27,161 nucleotides of DNA from a virus. The notes under the pieces were generated by a model. The model searched no databases and was not told the origin of the DNA. It worked only from the letters and a program-made list of their open reading frames with translations. Shown here piece by piece: positions 6,392 to 13,802 of the stretch; the first letter of the stretch is position 1, and each line of letters starts with the position of its first letter. The DNA lies in the IMG/VR virus record IMGVR_UViG_3300029309_000288, positions 1-27,161 of that record; one strand, written 5' to 3'. The position numbers and the translations under genes are program-made.

Positions 6392-6411
6392 TTTTTGATC
6401 CCTCCTAGAGA

Positions 6412-6951
6412 TCAGAGGAAGAGCGGACCCTTCCCGTATGGTTGAAGTTGAGAGTACGGGACACGGTGTCCTGCTCTCCGTTGATTTGTGTTCCGGTCGT
6501 CCCAGAGAAACTCGTTCTCCGAGGCGAAGAGTTCATCCCTCGAGATATATCCGACTAAGGCCGTGAATGCATCCTCGAGGTCGACGACGACGCAGACCCA
6601 ATACTCCGCGACCTTGTGCCGGTCATTCTCATAAGCGTAAAGAGATCGGAAGTTCGGGTGCTTCCCTTTGACCTCGAGACGGAGCCCTCGGTAGATGATG
6701 TCCCAGTATCCCCTTGGGTCTGGGTTCAGCTCCGAGCCGGCGAAGGTGTCCAGTACAGTCCGCTCCGCCAAGGCGCCGATCAATTGACGCTGGAAATAGT
6801 CGTGATTCCCTGTCTGAGTTTGCCTAGCGAGCGATCCATTCTGGCCCGTCCGCTCGACCGCTTGAGCCCAAGCCTCGGCGTGACGTTGCTGATCGATGTC
6901 GAAGACTGGTCCTTGGATGTAGTCGCCGTGTTTGTTGAAATAACCGCTCAT
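6412..6951 (-). CDS. PD-(D/E)XK nuclease-like protein
   Basis: 179 residues. The active-site pattern of the restriction-endonuclease fold is visible: E63 in GALAERTV, D84 in GYWDII, and E93-V-K95 in LRLEVKGK, followed by a strand AEYWVCVVVD. Such enzymes resolve or trim DNA in recombination or act as phage endonucleases. The start overlaps the RecE-like exonuclease stop as ATGA, which suggests the two are made together. The exact substrate cannot be told. Confidence 0.65.
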   Translation of the reverse strand: MSGYFNKHGDYIQGPVFDIDQQRHAEAWAQAVERTGQNGSLARQTQTGNHDYFQRQLIGALAERTVLDTFAGSELNPDPRGYWDIIYRGLRLEVKGKHPNFRSLYAYENDRHKVAEYWVCVVVDLEDAFTALVGYISRDELFASENEFLWDDRNTNQRRAGHRVPYSQLQPYGKGPLFL

Positions 6952-7841
6952 GCGTCAAACTCCTGGAACCAAGGCATAATTGCCTCGTATCCAGTCGGCC
7001 AGTCCTCCTCCGATTCGAAGAGTTGAGCCAGTCGAGCGATATGTTCCTCGTTCCGGTTCTGGAGAACTTGCAGAATCGAGTGAGGGAGGTTTGCGACTGC
7101 GACCTTGTATGGAGCCTTCTTCTCGACCGCGACGATCAGGACGTCGATCTGGCCCGGCGTGTTTCCAGTCGTCCGACAGAAGAGATCTTTGTAGAAGGCG
7201 AGTTGCTCGGGGTATCCAAACTTCCAAGCCTTACGAGCGAAGGTCGACAGGTCGTCCGTTGTCTTAAGATCGACCAAGACAATCCCGCCGGATCCAATGT
7301 CTGAGACAAAGTCCATTCGACTCTGGCGGTAGAAGGGTTCGTCGTTCACCCTCTGGCGGAATACCCTTTCAGGATCGCCGACTTCCAGCATGCGGGACGC
7401 GATCGGATGCTTCCGGACCGAAGCCGCCATCCCTTGACAGTCTTCCCAGACCTCTTTGGATATGATCGTCGTCCCCGGATGGACCTCGTCCAGCTTCGCC
7501 TTGGCTTCTTTCCAAGCCTTCGTCGTCTCCCCGTAGGCCGAGCCCGTCTTGGGGTTGATGAAGCCAAACTCCTCGTCCAAGTCCTCAACCATGACGAAGG
7601 ACTTCTCAAAGACCTCGACCCCTTCCAGGACGAGAGCGTGAGCGGCCCGGCCGATGACCAGCGCCGGACTCTCGGATCGCTTGACTTCGCCTCGATGGTA
7701 CTGGGCTTGGTAGTCACGCGGAGATTTTCGGAAGACCTTCAGAGCCGAGGCCGAGACAGCCAGTCCCCTATTCGCGATGTCGTGATAAGCCGAGTCCTCC
7801 TCGACCAAGAAACTACCCTCTGGAATCTTTGTCGCCGTCAT
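6948..7841 (-). CDS. RecE/YqaJ-like exonuclease (DUF3799-type)
   Basis: 297 residues. The family pattern is visible: S-x-SALKVFRKSP (30-41), then GRAAHALVLE with H68. Next come RMDF with D177, the PD-(D/E)XK strand VDLKTT with D191 and K193, and YPEQLAFYK (210-218). These are the marks of the phage RecE C-terminal exonuclease group, which degrades one strand of linear duplex DNA to give 3' tails. An annealing protein normally works with it; no RecT homologue is evident, so the SSB-like protein may stand in. AGGAGG lies about 9 nt before the ATG. Confidence 0.8.
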   Translation of the reverse strand: MTATKIPEGSFLVEEDSAYHDIANRGLAVSASALKVFRKSPRDYQAQYHRGEVKRSESPALVIGRAAHALVLEGVEVFEKSFVMVEDLDEEFGFINPKTGSAYGETTKAWKEAKAKLDEVHPGTTIISKEVWEDCQGMAASVRKHPIASRMLEVGDPERVFRQRVNDEPFYRQSRMDFVSDIGSGGIVLVDLKTTDDLSTFARKAWKFGYPEQLAFYKDLFCRTTGNTPGQIDVLIVAVEKKAPYKVAVANLPHSILQVLQNRNEEHIARLAQLFESEEDWPTGYEAIMPWFQEFDA

Positions 7842-8139
7842 GGTTCTTTATCCTCCTGATGTTTGCGACCGCCCGCTCGAGATCAGAGATAAATAACTCG
7901 AGGGACTTCTGGTGTATTTCAAAACGCCAAGCCTGAGAGAGTTCATCGTCTCCCCTTGACTCGATCAGGACCTGAGTCTTCAACATGCCGAGAAGAATCC
8001 AAGGCGAACAGACCATCCATCGAGAAGCTGCTCGAGTGACGTCGTCGCATCTTTGGAGGAGATTGTCCTCGGAGCTGAGCGAGATCTCCTCATAGAGATC
8101 CATCGCCCGCTTGATTTTCTCGTCGAATCCGTTCGACAT
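7813..8139 (-). CDS. Hypothetical protein, first gene of the replication operon
   Basis: 108 residues, predicted mostly helical and soluble, with no recognised motif. AGGAG lies 6 nt before the ATG at 8139, a good ribosome-binding site. The 29-nt overlap with the exonuclease gene and its position as first gene after the candidate promoter support expression. It might be an exonuclease partner or an early host-directed factor; neither is shown by the sequence. Confidence 0.6.
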   Translation of the reverse strand: MSNGFDEKIKRAMDLYEEISLSSEDNLLQRCDDVTRAASRWMVCSPWILLGMLKTQVLIESRGDDELSQAWRFEIHQKSLELFISDLERAVANIRRIKNHDGDKDSRG

Positions 8140-8411
8140 GACCGCTCCTGATTGTCGGGCCTACCTTGGCCCAAACTCCCCTCAGGCACTCACCTACCTG
8201 AGAGGAGACAGAAAGGATCCCAAACAAACTGGGAAACCCTCGACGGTTGTTTCCTCCCGCCGAGAGGAGTAGAGGCAGCAAGGAGCGGAGCCTTGTTCCA
8301 TCCGACCCGCCGCGCGTGTCATCATGGCCCGCTGCTTGATGCCTCGATCAGAGACTAGGTTAAAAGGTAATAGCCGTCAAACTTCATCTATTCTTAGACT
8401 GTCAGAATCTG
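8140..8411 (-). promoter_or_regulatory. Intergenic leader between the tail-fibre genes and the replication operon
   Basis: 272 nt with no gene I can support. It holds the candidate promoter at 8352-8380 and so would give a leader of about 200 nt. The leader has small hairpins, for instance CTCAGG/CCTGAG arms near 8182-8201. No clear rho-independent terminator follows the tail gene, so late transcripts may read into the replication genes. The repeat CTGTCAG-AAT-CTGTCAG lies at the boundary (8399-8415). Confidence 0.45.
8352..8380 (-). promoter_or_regulatory. Candidate sigma70-type promoter for the replication operon
   Basis: On the minus strand TTGACG (8380-8375) is separated by exactly 17 nt from TAGTCT (8357-8352). 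The -35 matches five of six consensus bases, the -10 only three. The spacing and position before the replication genes support it; strength is uncertain. Confidence 0.4.
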
Positions 8412-9962
8412 TCAGGCTATGGCGACAGAGTGACCATCTCCAAGAATTATTTGTCCCCCGAAGCTGGTGATCGTTCCAGAAAAATCAGCAATCGGAGCGC
8501 CTGATAGATCAAGTCTTCCGCCGTTGTAGATTGAGAAAGCATTTAGATCTAATTCTTGGGATGTGCTACCCAAGATGGTCAGGAGCCCCCCATAGATTTT
8601 GTTCGTCGTTCTGGAGATTTCTTTGCCGTGAAAGAGAACATCTCCTCCGAAAATCTGTAGACCGTTGATGTCTGTACCAGCATTTTGGAACAAATATCCT
8701 CCTTCATAAACCTTGACCCCAGAAAGATCATTATTTCCTTGAACGTTCCCCCCGTAACCGACGACCGTGTTCGTTCCGCTTTGTGTCTTGATGATCCCTC
8801 CGGCGCCCGAACTATGTCTAACTTCTAGCCGTTGAATAGAAGTAAGAGAGAGATTTAGGGAGTCTTTGGATTCGACGAATACATCCGTCGCGGTTCCTTC
8901 TATATGAACTCCTCGTCCGTTGCCGGCGATGAATATTTCCCCAATGGATTTGCAGTCGATATTGATCGAGGCGTCTGGAGAGTTGATTGTCAGAAGATCG
9001 GTTGTGATGTCCAGAGGCGCCGAGGAAGTTCCGAAGTCACCAGAGAATCCATCAGAGAATCGAACCTCCCCGGCCGTCAAGGTTCCCAGTGTGATCGAGC
9101 TGGACTTGTCATTGAATACACATTTTTTGTTCGCATCCGGGACAGCGTTGTCCGACCAGTTGTCAGGATCGGAGACGTCGGCAGGATTTCCCCCGGCAGT
9201 CCAGTAGACAGTTGGGAGAGTAAATGTCGGAGGGAATTTCTTGTATTTATGGTTTGATGGTAGATTCTCTTCAAGACCCCATTTCCAAGCGAGATAGCCC
9301 TCAAGCCTTTTCCGATCATCCTCGGTCAACGTAGCGCCCCCGACCAAAACTTCCGCGATATCTCCGGTCATTGGCCCAGCCCCAATCGCCCTAGATCCAA
9401 TATCTAAAACGTTAGAGTTTGAAATACTTCCGTTATCAGTTGTTCCAGTCGTATCCATCGCGGATCCGTTGACGAAGCCGTTGTTGGTGTTGGAGACCCT
9501 TGAGCCAGTAACTAGGACAAACTCGGTACGGCTCCAGTTCCCGGCGTCTTGGACGGGTCCGTTTGCAGTCGATCCCATACATATCCGTAGTTTGCCATTG
9601 GCCAAACAAGACAGGCCGAACTCTTGATGTCCCTTCTCGAAGTAGTCTTGGACTCCAGAATCATCAGTCGACTTCAAAACCGTAGCCATCCAGATGTCAC
9701 CAGTGCCTACGTCTAATTCTGCAATGTCGCCATCGGTGAGGATGTCGTTTGTACCGTCATAGCGAACGACTGGTAAGTCATTCAACTCATCAGTCTGGAA
9801 CGTAGGCTGTCTGACAGCGACCGATTGAGAAACGTCGTTCCCGTTGCCGCTTGAGTCAGTCCAAGAGGTAACAGCGTCCCCATCGGACCCAGTTATAGAA
9901 TCCGCTTTGTACCAGGCAGTAAGAACGCCTGATCCGAGGTTAGATGGAGTCCAGAGAGCCAT
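8412..9962 (-). CDS. LamG-type lectin-domain tail protein (probable receptor-binding protein)
   Basis: 516 residues. The N-terminal part (about 1-240) has the concanavalin/LamG pattern: LTAWYKAD, W-x-DSSGNGND, PVVRYDGTND, IAEVLVGG, then RLEGYLAWKWGL and a closing H-x-Y-x-x-x-PP. This fold binds carbohydrate. From about 250 a module opens with YWTAGGNP, DNWSDNAVPD and continues as a beta-rich, probably beta-helical, repeat to the end. The same module makes up the neighbouring protein. Last gene of the late operon; start and upstream stop overlap as TGATG. A receptor-binding or host-glycan-binding role at the tail tip or on side fibres is inferred. Confidence 0.65.
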   Translation of the reverse strand: MALWTPSNLGSGVLTAWYKADSITGSDGDAVTSWTDSSGNGNDVSQSVAVRQPTFQTDELNDLPVVRYDGTNDILTDGDIAELDVGTGDIWMATVLKSTDDSGVQDYFEKGHQEFGLSCLANGKLRICMGSTANGPVQDAGNWSRTEFVLVTGSRVSNTNNGFVNGSAMDTTGTTDNGSISNSNVLDIGSRAIGAGPMTGDIAEVLVGGATLTEDDRKRLEGYLAWKWGLEENLPSNHKYKKFPPTFTLPTVYWTAGGNPADVSDPDNWSDNAVPDANKKCVFNDKSSSITLGTLTAGEVRFSDGFSGDFGTSSAPLDITTDLLTINSPDASINIDCKSIGEIFIAGNGRGVHIEGTATDVFVESKDSLNLSLTSIQRLEVRHSSGAGGIIKTQSGTNTVVGYGGNVQGNNDLSGVKVYEGGYLFQNAGTDINGLQIFGGDVLFHGKEISRTTNKIYGGLLTILGSTSQELDLNAFSIYNGGRLDLSGAPIADFSGTITSFGGQIILGDGHSVAIA

Positions 9963-10795
9963 CAGGAGATTGTCAGAGTTCGAGCAACATCGGCCAAGAT
10001 CGAGCCCTTGCCCTTGACCGAAATCCCGTTGGTGAAGGTGACGTTCGCGGACCCGTTCCTCTCGTTGATAGTTCCGTCAAATAGGTTCGTCGTCGTAACC
10101 GTTGCCCCGGTCGTAGTATTTTTGGAGAAGTCCAAAAGACTAGGCCGGTCGAAGACGCTGGCGGTTGTGATCGTCCCGCTGGACTGGTGAGAGACGACGC
10201 CTTTACCGTATATGTTGACGGTTGCAGCGCCGGCCCCGGACTCCAGCCGATACTCCCCTCCGGTGATGTTGGCCGTCCCGGTAAGACTTTCCTGAGAGCG
10301 GACAATTCCAGAGTCCATCGTGAGAGAGTTGAAGTTGCCCGCGGCCGCGACAATCAAGACCTCGACCGCCGGCGATCCTGAGACTTCGACGTTTGTAATT
10401 GTGCCAGAATGAACGGAAATTCTTCCAGCCCCCCCGGTAACTCTGAGCGTCGTAACGCTGCTCGAAGATCCAAAAAGGACCGCCGAACTCGCCGCCTTGG
10501 TCTGGGTGATGTGTGCCGTCGTATATGTCCCGTTCAGGTTGACCGTCCCAAACTCAGTCGAGATATAAAGGTCCGTCGCGGATGCAGCTAGGGGGGTGCT
10601 GGTGCTTCCGAGTGTGCCGGTAAAGCCTTCCAGAATTTTGATCTCAGCGACCCCGGTGATCGAGGTTCCGGTAATGGTCTGGGCTCCGGTGTTGAAGATC
10701 ACCGTATCGCTGGCGTCGGGAACGACGCCCCCAGACCAGTTCGATCCAGTCTTCCAGTCGCCATCAGTTGAGCCAGTCCAGAGATAAGTCGCCAT
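9962..10795 (-). CDS. Beta-rich repeat tail protein / adhesin
   Basis: 277 residues, rich in Thr, Ser, Gly and Val. It opens with YLWTGSTDGDW, SNWSGGVVPDASDTVIF, a start also seen in bacterial autotransporter-like and planctomycete surface proteins, then runs into short beta strands suggesting a beta-helix. No signal peptide is present, consistent with a virion protein. The first 75 residues align with residues about 250-330 of the next protein, including FTGTLGSTSTPL against FSGDFGTSSAPL. Probable fibre or baseplate decoration; the family is not certain. Confidence 0.55.
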   Translation of the reverse strand: MATYLWTGSTDGDWKTGSNWSGGVVPDASDTVIFNTGAQTITGTSITGVAEIKILEGFTGTLGSTSTPLAASATDLYISTEFGTVNLNGTYTTAHITQTKAASSAVLFGSSSSVTTLRVTGGAGRISVHSGTITNVEVSGSPAVEVLIVAAAGNFNSLTMDSGIVRSQESLTGTANITGGEYRLESGAGAATVNIYGKGVVSHQSSGTITTASVFDRPSLLDFSKNTTTGATVTTTNLFDGTINERNGSANVTFTNGISVKGKGSILADVARTLTIS

Positions 10796-10810
10796 GTGCT
10801 TCTGTTCGGA

Positions 10811-12460
10811 TCAAGAGATCGAGGAAATATAAAGAGATTTTGCTGGATTATTTAGTTGACCAAAATTTGGGGTCAATAACTCGGGGTTCTTTTCAACGGG
10901 GCCGTTACCTTCGCCCGGATTAGAGGCAGCCGTGAATCCAAGATAGAAATTTATTGGGCCAAAAAAATCGTCACATCTGAGTTCGGGCTTTTTGTGATAA
11001 AAAGTATCCGAGCTCCCGGGGTACTGGTGATCTTCGAGTTCAAACGTTACAGATCCGCTACCCGCCTCATCTGACCAAGAGAGAATCGGAGCCCAGCCAA
11101 GGACGAATGGTTCACCTACCCCAGAAGTAAAAATCTCTCCTCCGGTAGTGTTATCTTCTTCGATTAGAAAAGGAGGATGTTGGTTTGGGTTTATAAAATT
11201 GTAAGGAAATCCAGACGGAAATCTTGCGAGGAAAGCATTCGAATTCTTGTTATCTACTGCCGTGCCAGCAAAGGTATAAGGGGTCTTATCAAAGGTTGGA
11301 ATGCTTTGTCCCCCATCGCATTCGGTACACCAAAGATAGCATGCGTCCGTATTTTGGGAGAAGTTCTTATTTAGTCTAGCTCCGTTCCTTTGGTAAATGA
11401 ATTCACGGCCGGGTACTTGATTAAATCCAGAGCCAAAAATGTCCGCGACTCCGTTATAACGATTCTGGGAAGCGAAAATTATATCCGGTGCTTCGTTTAC
11501 CAGTCCGACCTGCTGAACAATGTCAAAGTTACCATCTGGCCCTTCAAAGGTCACTGTGTAATCTACTCTTGGACCCAATAGATGTTTACCGCTATCTAGT
11601 TCTCCGGACTGGTTTGTCTTTACATATTTTACGACAGACGTAGCGCCGCTATCGACGATTATCTTCTCATATGTCGCGGTATAATTCATACCGTAAGTCT
11701 TGGTTTGTCTTGGATCGTTGATACCTCCCCCCTCTCGGAGAATAACACTCCCAGACCCCGACCAAGTAAGAGTCACGGTAGAGGGAAAGTGAGCGGAAAA
11801 ATCGAACCAGACAACACTGTCTTCGTCGATGATTCGATCTGGAAGATTTGCGCAGATCTTTGGGTAAACGACATATTCAAATTCTTCGCCGTCTGATCTG
11901 GTATGGGTTTCGGAGATGGCGGGACTCTGGTCATATTGACCAGAAACGAAAAAGTAACCAGAATTAAAAGCCTTCGGCCCAAAGCTACTCGATGATCCCG
12001 GTCGATAAACTTTCACTCGGTTCTCTTCAAGTGCAAAAACCTGAGACTCAGTCAGGAATCGGGAGGAATCACTCCAAGTAAATCCTCGACGAGCCAAAGC
12101 CATTCCTTGCCCTCTCTCATCACTACTAGAAGAAAGATTTTTCCAGGCAGACTCCCCATTAGCTGCACAGTCAAACTTACCGGATGATACGAAAACAGTG
12201 TCGGTAAAGTCAAGATATTCAATATCCGAGGTCGCGTTGCTGTTATTGGTATTCGAGAAGACAGAGAAAATAACAGTGTCGTTTGCTGGCCTACTTGTCC
12301 CCGGTTCATTTTCAACGTCTCCCAATAAGATCCAATAAGAATATGTTCCAGAAAGTTGCTTTTCAGAAGATGTTGAATTGATCTCTGGAAAGACCTCAAG
12401 ATACATTGGCCCAGTCTCTGGGGCGTCGCAACAACATTGTCGTTTCTTGTTGAAGGTCAC
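10811..12460 (-). CDS. Large distal tail / fibre protein of unknown family
   Basis: 549 residues. The start is placed at a GTG (12460) because it overlaps the preceding stop as GTGA; any earlier start would lie deep in the upstream gene. The N-terminus has a striking Cys triplet (QCCCD), and the rest is rich in Ser, Asn, Phe and Tyr with beta-type composition (for instance VTLTWSGSGSVIL). Two further Cys lie in LWCTECDGG. I recognise no domain. The gene is clearly AT-richer than its neighbours. Position after tape measure and tail-tip genes suggests a host-contact protein. Confidence 0.55.
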   Translation of the reverse strand: MTFNKKRQCCCDAPETGPMYLEVFPEINSTSSEKQLSGTYSYWILLGDVENEPGTSRPANDTVIFSVFSNTNNSNATSDIEYLDFTDTVFVSSGKFDCAANGESAWKNLSSSSDERGQGMALARRGFTWSDSSRFLTESQVFALEENRVKVYRPGSSSSFGPKAFNSGYFFVSGQYDQSPAISETHTRSDGEEFEYVVYPKICANLPDRIIDEDSVVWFDFSAHFPSTVTLTWSGSGSVILREGGGINDPRQTKTYGMNYTATYEKIIVDSGATSVVKYVKTNQSGELDSGKHLLGPRVDYTVTFEGPDGNFDIVQQVGLVNEAPDIIFASQNRYNGVADIFGSGFNQVPGREFIYQRNGARLNKNFSQNTDACYLWCTECDGGQSIPTFDKTPYTFAGTAVDNKNSNAFLARFPSGFPYNFINPNQHPPFLIEEDNTTGGEIFTSGVGEPFVLGWAPILSWSDEAGSGSVTFELEDHQYPGSSDTFYHKKPELRCDDFFGPINFYLGFTAASNPGEGNGPVEKNPELLTPNFGQLNNPAKSLYISSIS

Positions 12461-12978
12461 GAACAGGACCCGTCGATCGCGTTCTCTGCTTGGAAGAGAA
12501 AGATCGTATCCCCGTTCTTGTCTTTCCAAGCGCGTATGAAGACGAGCGATCCAACCGCAATAGGTTGAACCGACATCCCAGAGGGGAAGTCTGAGGCCGA
12601 GAGATCGACTCCAGGTTTCATTTCTGTCGCAGTATTGTTTACCTCCATGATGTTGAAGGCCGTACCCGCGATCCCTCGACCTCCGCCTTCAAACTCGAAG
12701 TTTCCAGAATCTCCAAAACTCTCAGCGACTGATTCGGTAAATGCATAAGAGTATCGGTTCGACTCGCCGGGGATAGCGGTCGAGCTTTCAATAAATCCAA
12801 CAAACCATCGACCAGTTAGAGAGGACTCTTGTTGCCCAAGAGTATTCAGTCCCGGCTTCCGAATAGCCCCGCCTCCGTTGTCAGACTCGAAGACCTCGAG
12901 CATTCTCATAAGTCGAGCGAACAGGTCTGGCGTGAATTTGCCGAGTCCTTGTTGGATTTTCGGATAGTCCGCGCTCAT
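12457..12978 (-). CDS. Hypothetical minor tail protein
   Basis: 173 residues, no recognised family. The N-terminus (MSADYPKIQQGLGKFTPDLFARLMRMLEVFE) looks helical and could dock on a tail structure. The remainder is beta-rich with a final strand SLVFIRAWKDKNGDTIFLF. Start and stop overlap both neighbours (ATGA and GTGA), so it is probably made together with them. Tail-tip or adaptor role inferred from position. Confidence 0.55.
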   Translation of the reverse strand: MSADYPKIQQGLGKFTPDLFARLMRMLEVFESDNGGGAIRKPGLNTLGQQESSLTGRWFVGFIESSTAIPGESNRYSYAFTESVAESFGDSGNFEFEGGGRGIAGTAFNIMEVNNTATEMKPGVDLSASDFPSGMSVQPIAVGSLVFIRAWKDKNGDTIFLFQAENAIDGSCS

Positions 12979-13802
12979 GATGTTGGATTCGGGAGTCCAA
13001 GAAGATTAAAATTCTGGGTCTCTGGAAACGGCTGTTTATATTCTACGGTCTGAGCCTTGAATCGACCCGATCCTAATGGCGCGAGGTTGACGTCGCCATT
13101 TTGGTTCCTTGCTGGAACTTGCCGCATGTGAAACCATTGGTCCCAAGTAAAAGTAAATGTCGCGCGGTATGAATTGATTCCGTCTCTTGTAACGCTCATC
13201 CCTGTGAACAAAAGCGTCCCGGATTCTGCACCAAGGAAGGGGACGGAGTTTCTTTTGGAGACCAGATAAAGAGACGTCTGAGTCGGGACTCGATCTAAAC
13301 TTGGGTAACGGACCGAGAGTTCGAGATCTTGTTGGATGATGAAGGCGGTTAGAGGGACGCCTGCTTCATCGACAGGGTGCCCATCTATATCCGTGCCCTC
13401 TTCAATTTTCAAGTCTTCTGTAGAATCTGATCGGTAAAGATCAATCGCGACGGGTCTTTGTGCAAGGGTAAAGGTTACGAAGTTCGGATCGTCCGGAGAT
13501 TCTTCGTCTGGGACCAGAGCGTCGAGCCCATATTTGAATTCGACGGAATACTGGATCTGAGCGTCGGACTCTGAGCGGACGTTGACCGTGAGCGGGATCA
13601 GGTTCCCTAGCGGAGGAGGTTCGTCGCCGGCGGGATTGTCTTGGACATAGAGCCGGACCCCAGTCGCCCGGATAACCTGATCGATAGAAGGTTGGGATGT
13701 GACGGTCGAATCATTTTCGACGACCAAGAACGTCCTAGACCCGCTCTGGCCGTCAGTGTCTCGATCAAATCCTCTGGACTGTTCAAAAGCGACGAGGGTC
13801 AT
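12975..13802 (-). CDS. Distal tail / baseplate protein of unknown family
   Basis: 275 residues directly after the tape measure gene, where siphophages normally encode distal tail and tail-tip proteins. The sequence is beta-rich (LIPLTVNVRSES, AQIQYSVEFKYG, SYRATFTFTWDQWFHM) with no signal peptide or membrane segment. The start overlaps the tape measure stop as ATGA. I do not see a firm Dit or Tal signature, so only the general role is proposed. Confidence 0.5.
   Translation of the reverse strand: MTLVAFEQSRGFDRDTDGQSGSRTFLVVENDSTVTSQPSIDQVIRATGVRLYVQDNPAGDEPPPLGNLIPLTVNVRSESDAQIQYSVEFKYGLDALVPDEESPDDPNFVTFTLAQRPVAIDLYRSDSTEDLKIEEGTDIDGHPVDEAGVPLTAFIIQQDLELSVRYPSLDRVPTQTSLYLVSKRNSVPFLGAESGTLLFTGMSVTRDGINSYRATFTFTWDQWFHMRQVPARNQNGDVNLAPLGSGRFKAQTVEYKQPFPETQNFNLLGLPNPTS

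Noticed and set aside
8090-8326. Possible leader ORF on the minus strand between promoter and replication operon
   Set aside because: No good ribosome-binding site, Arg/Gly/Ser-rich shadow-like composition, and it runs into the well-supported 7813-8139 gene.
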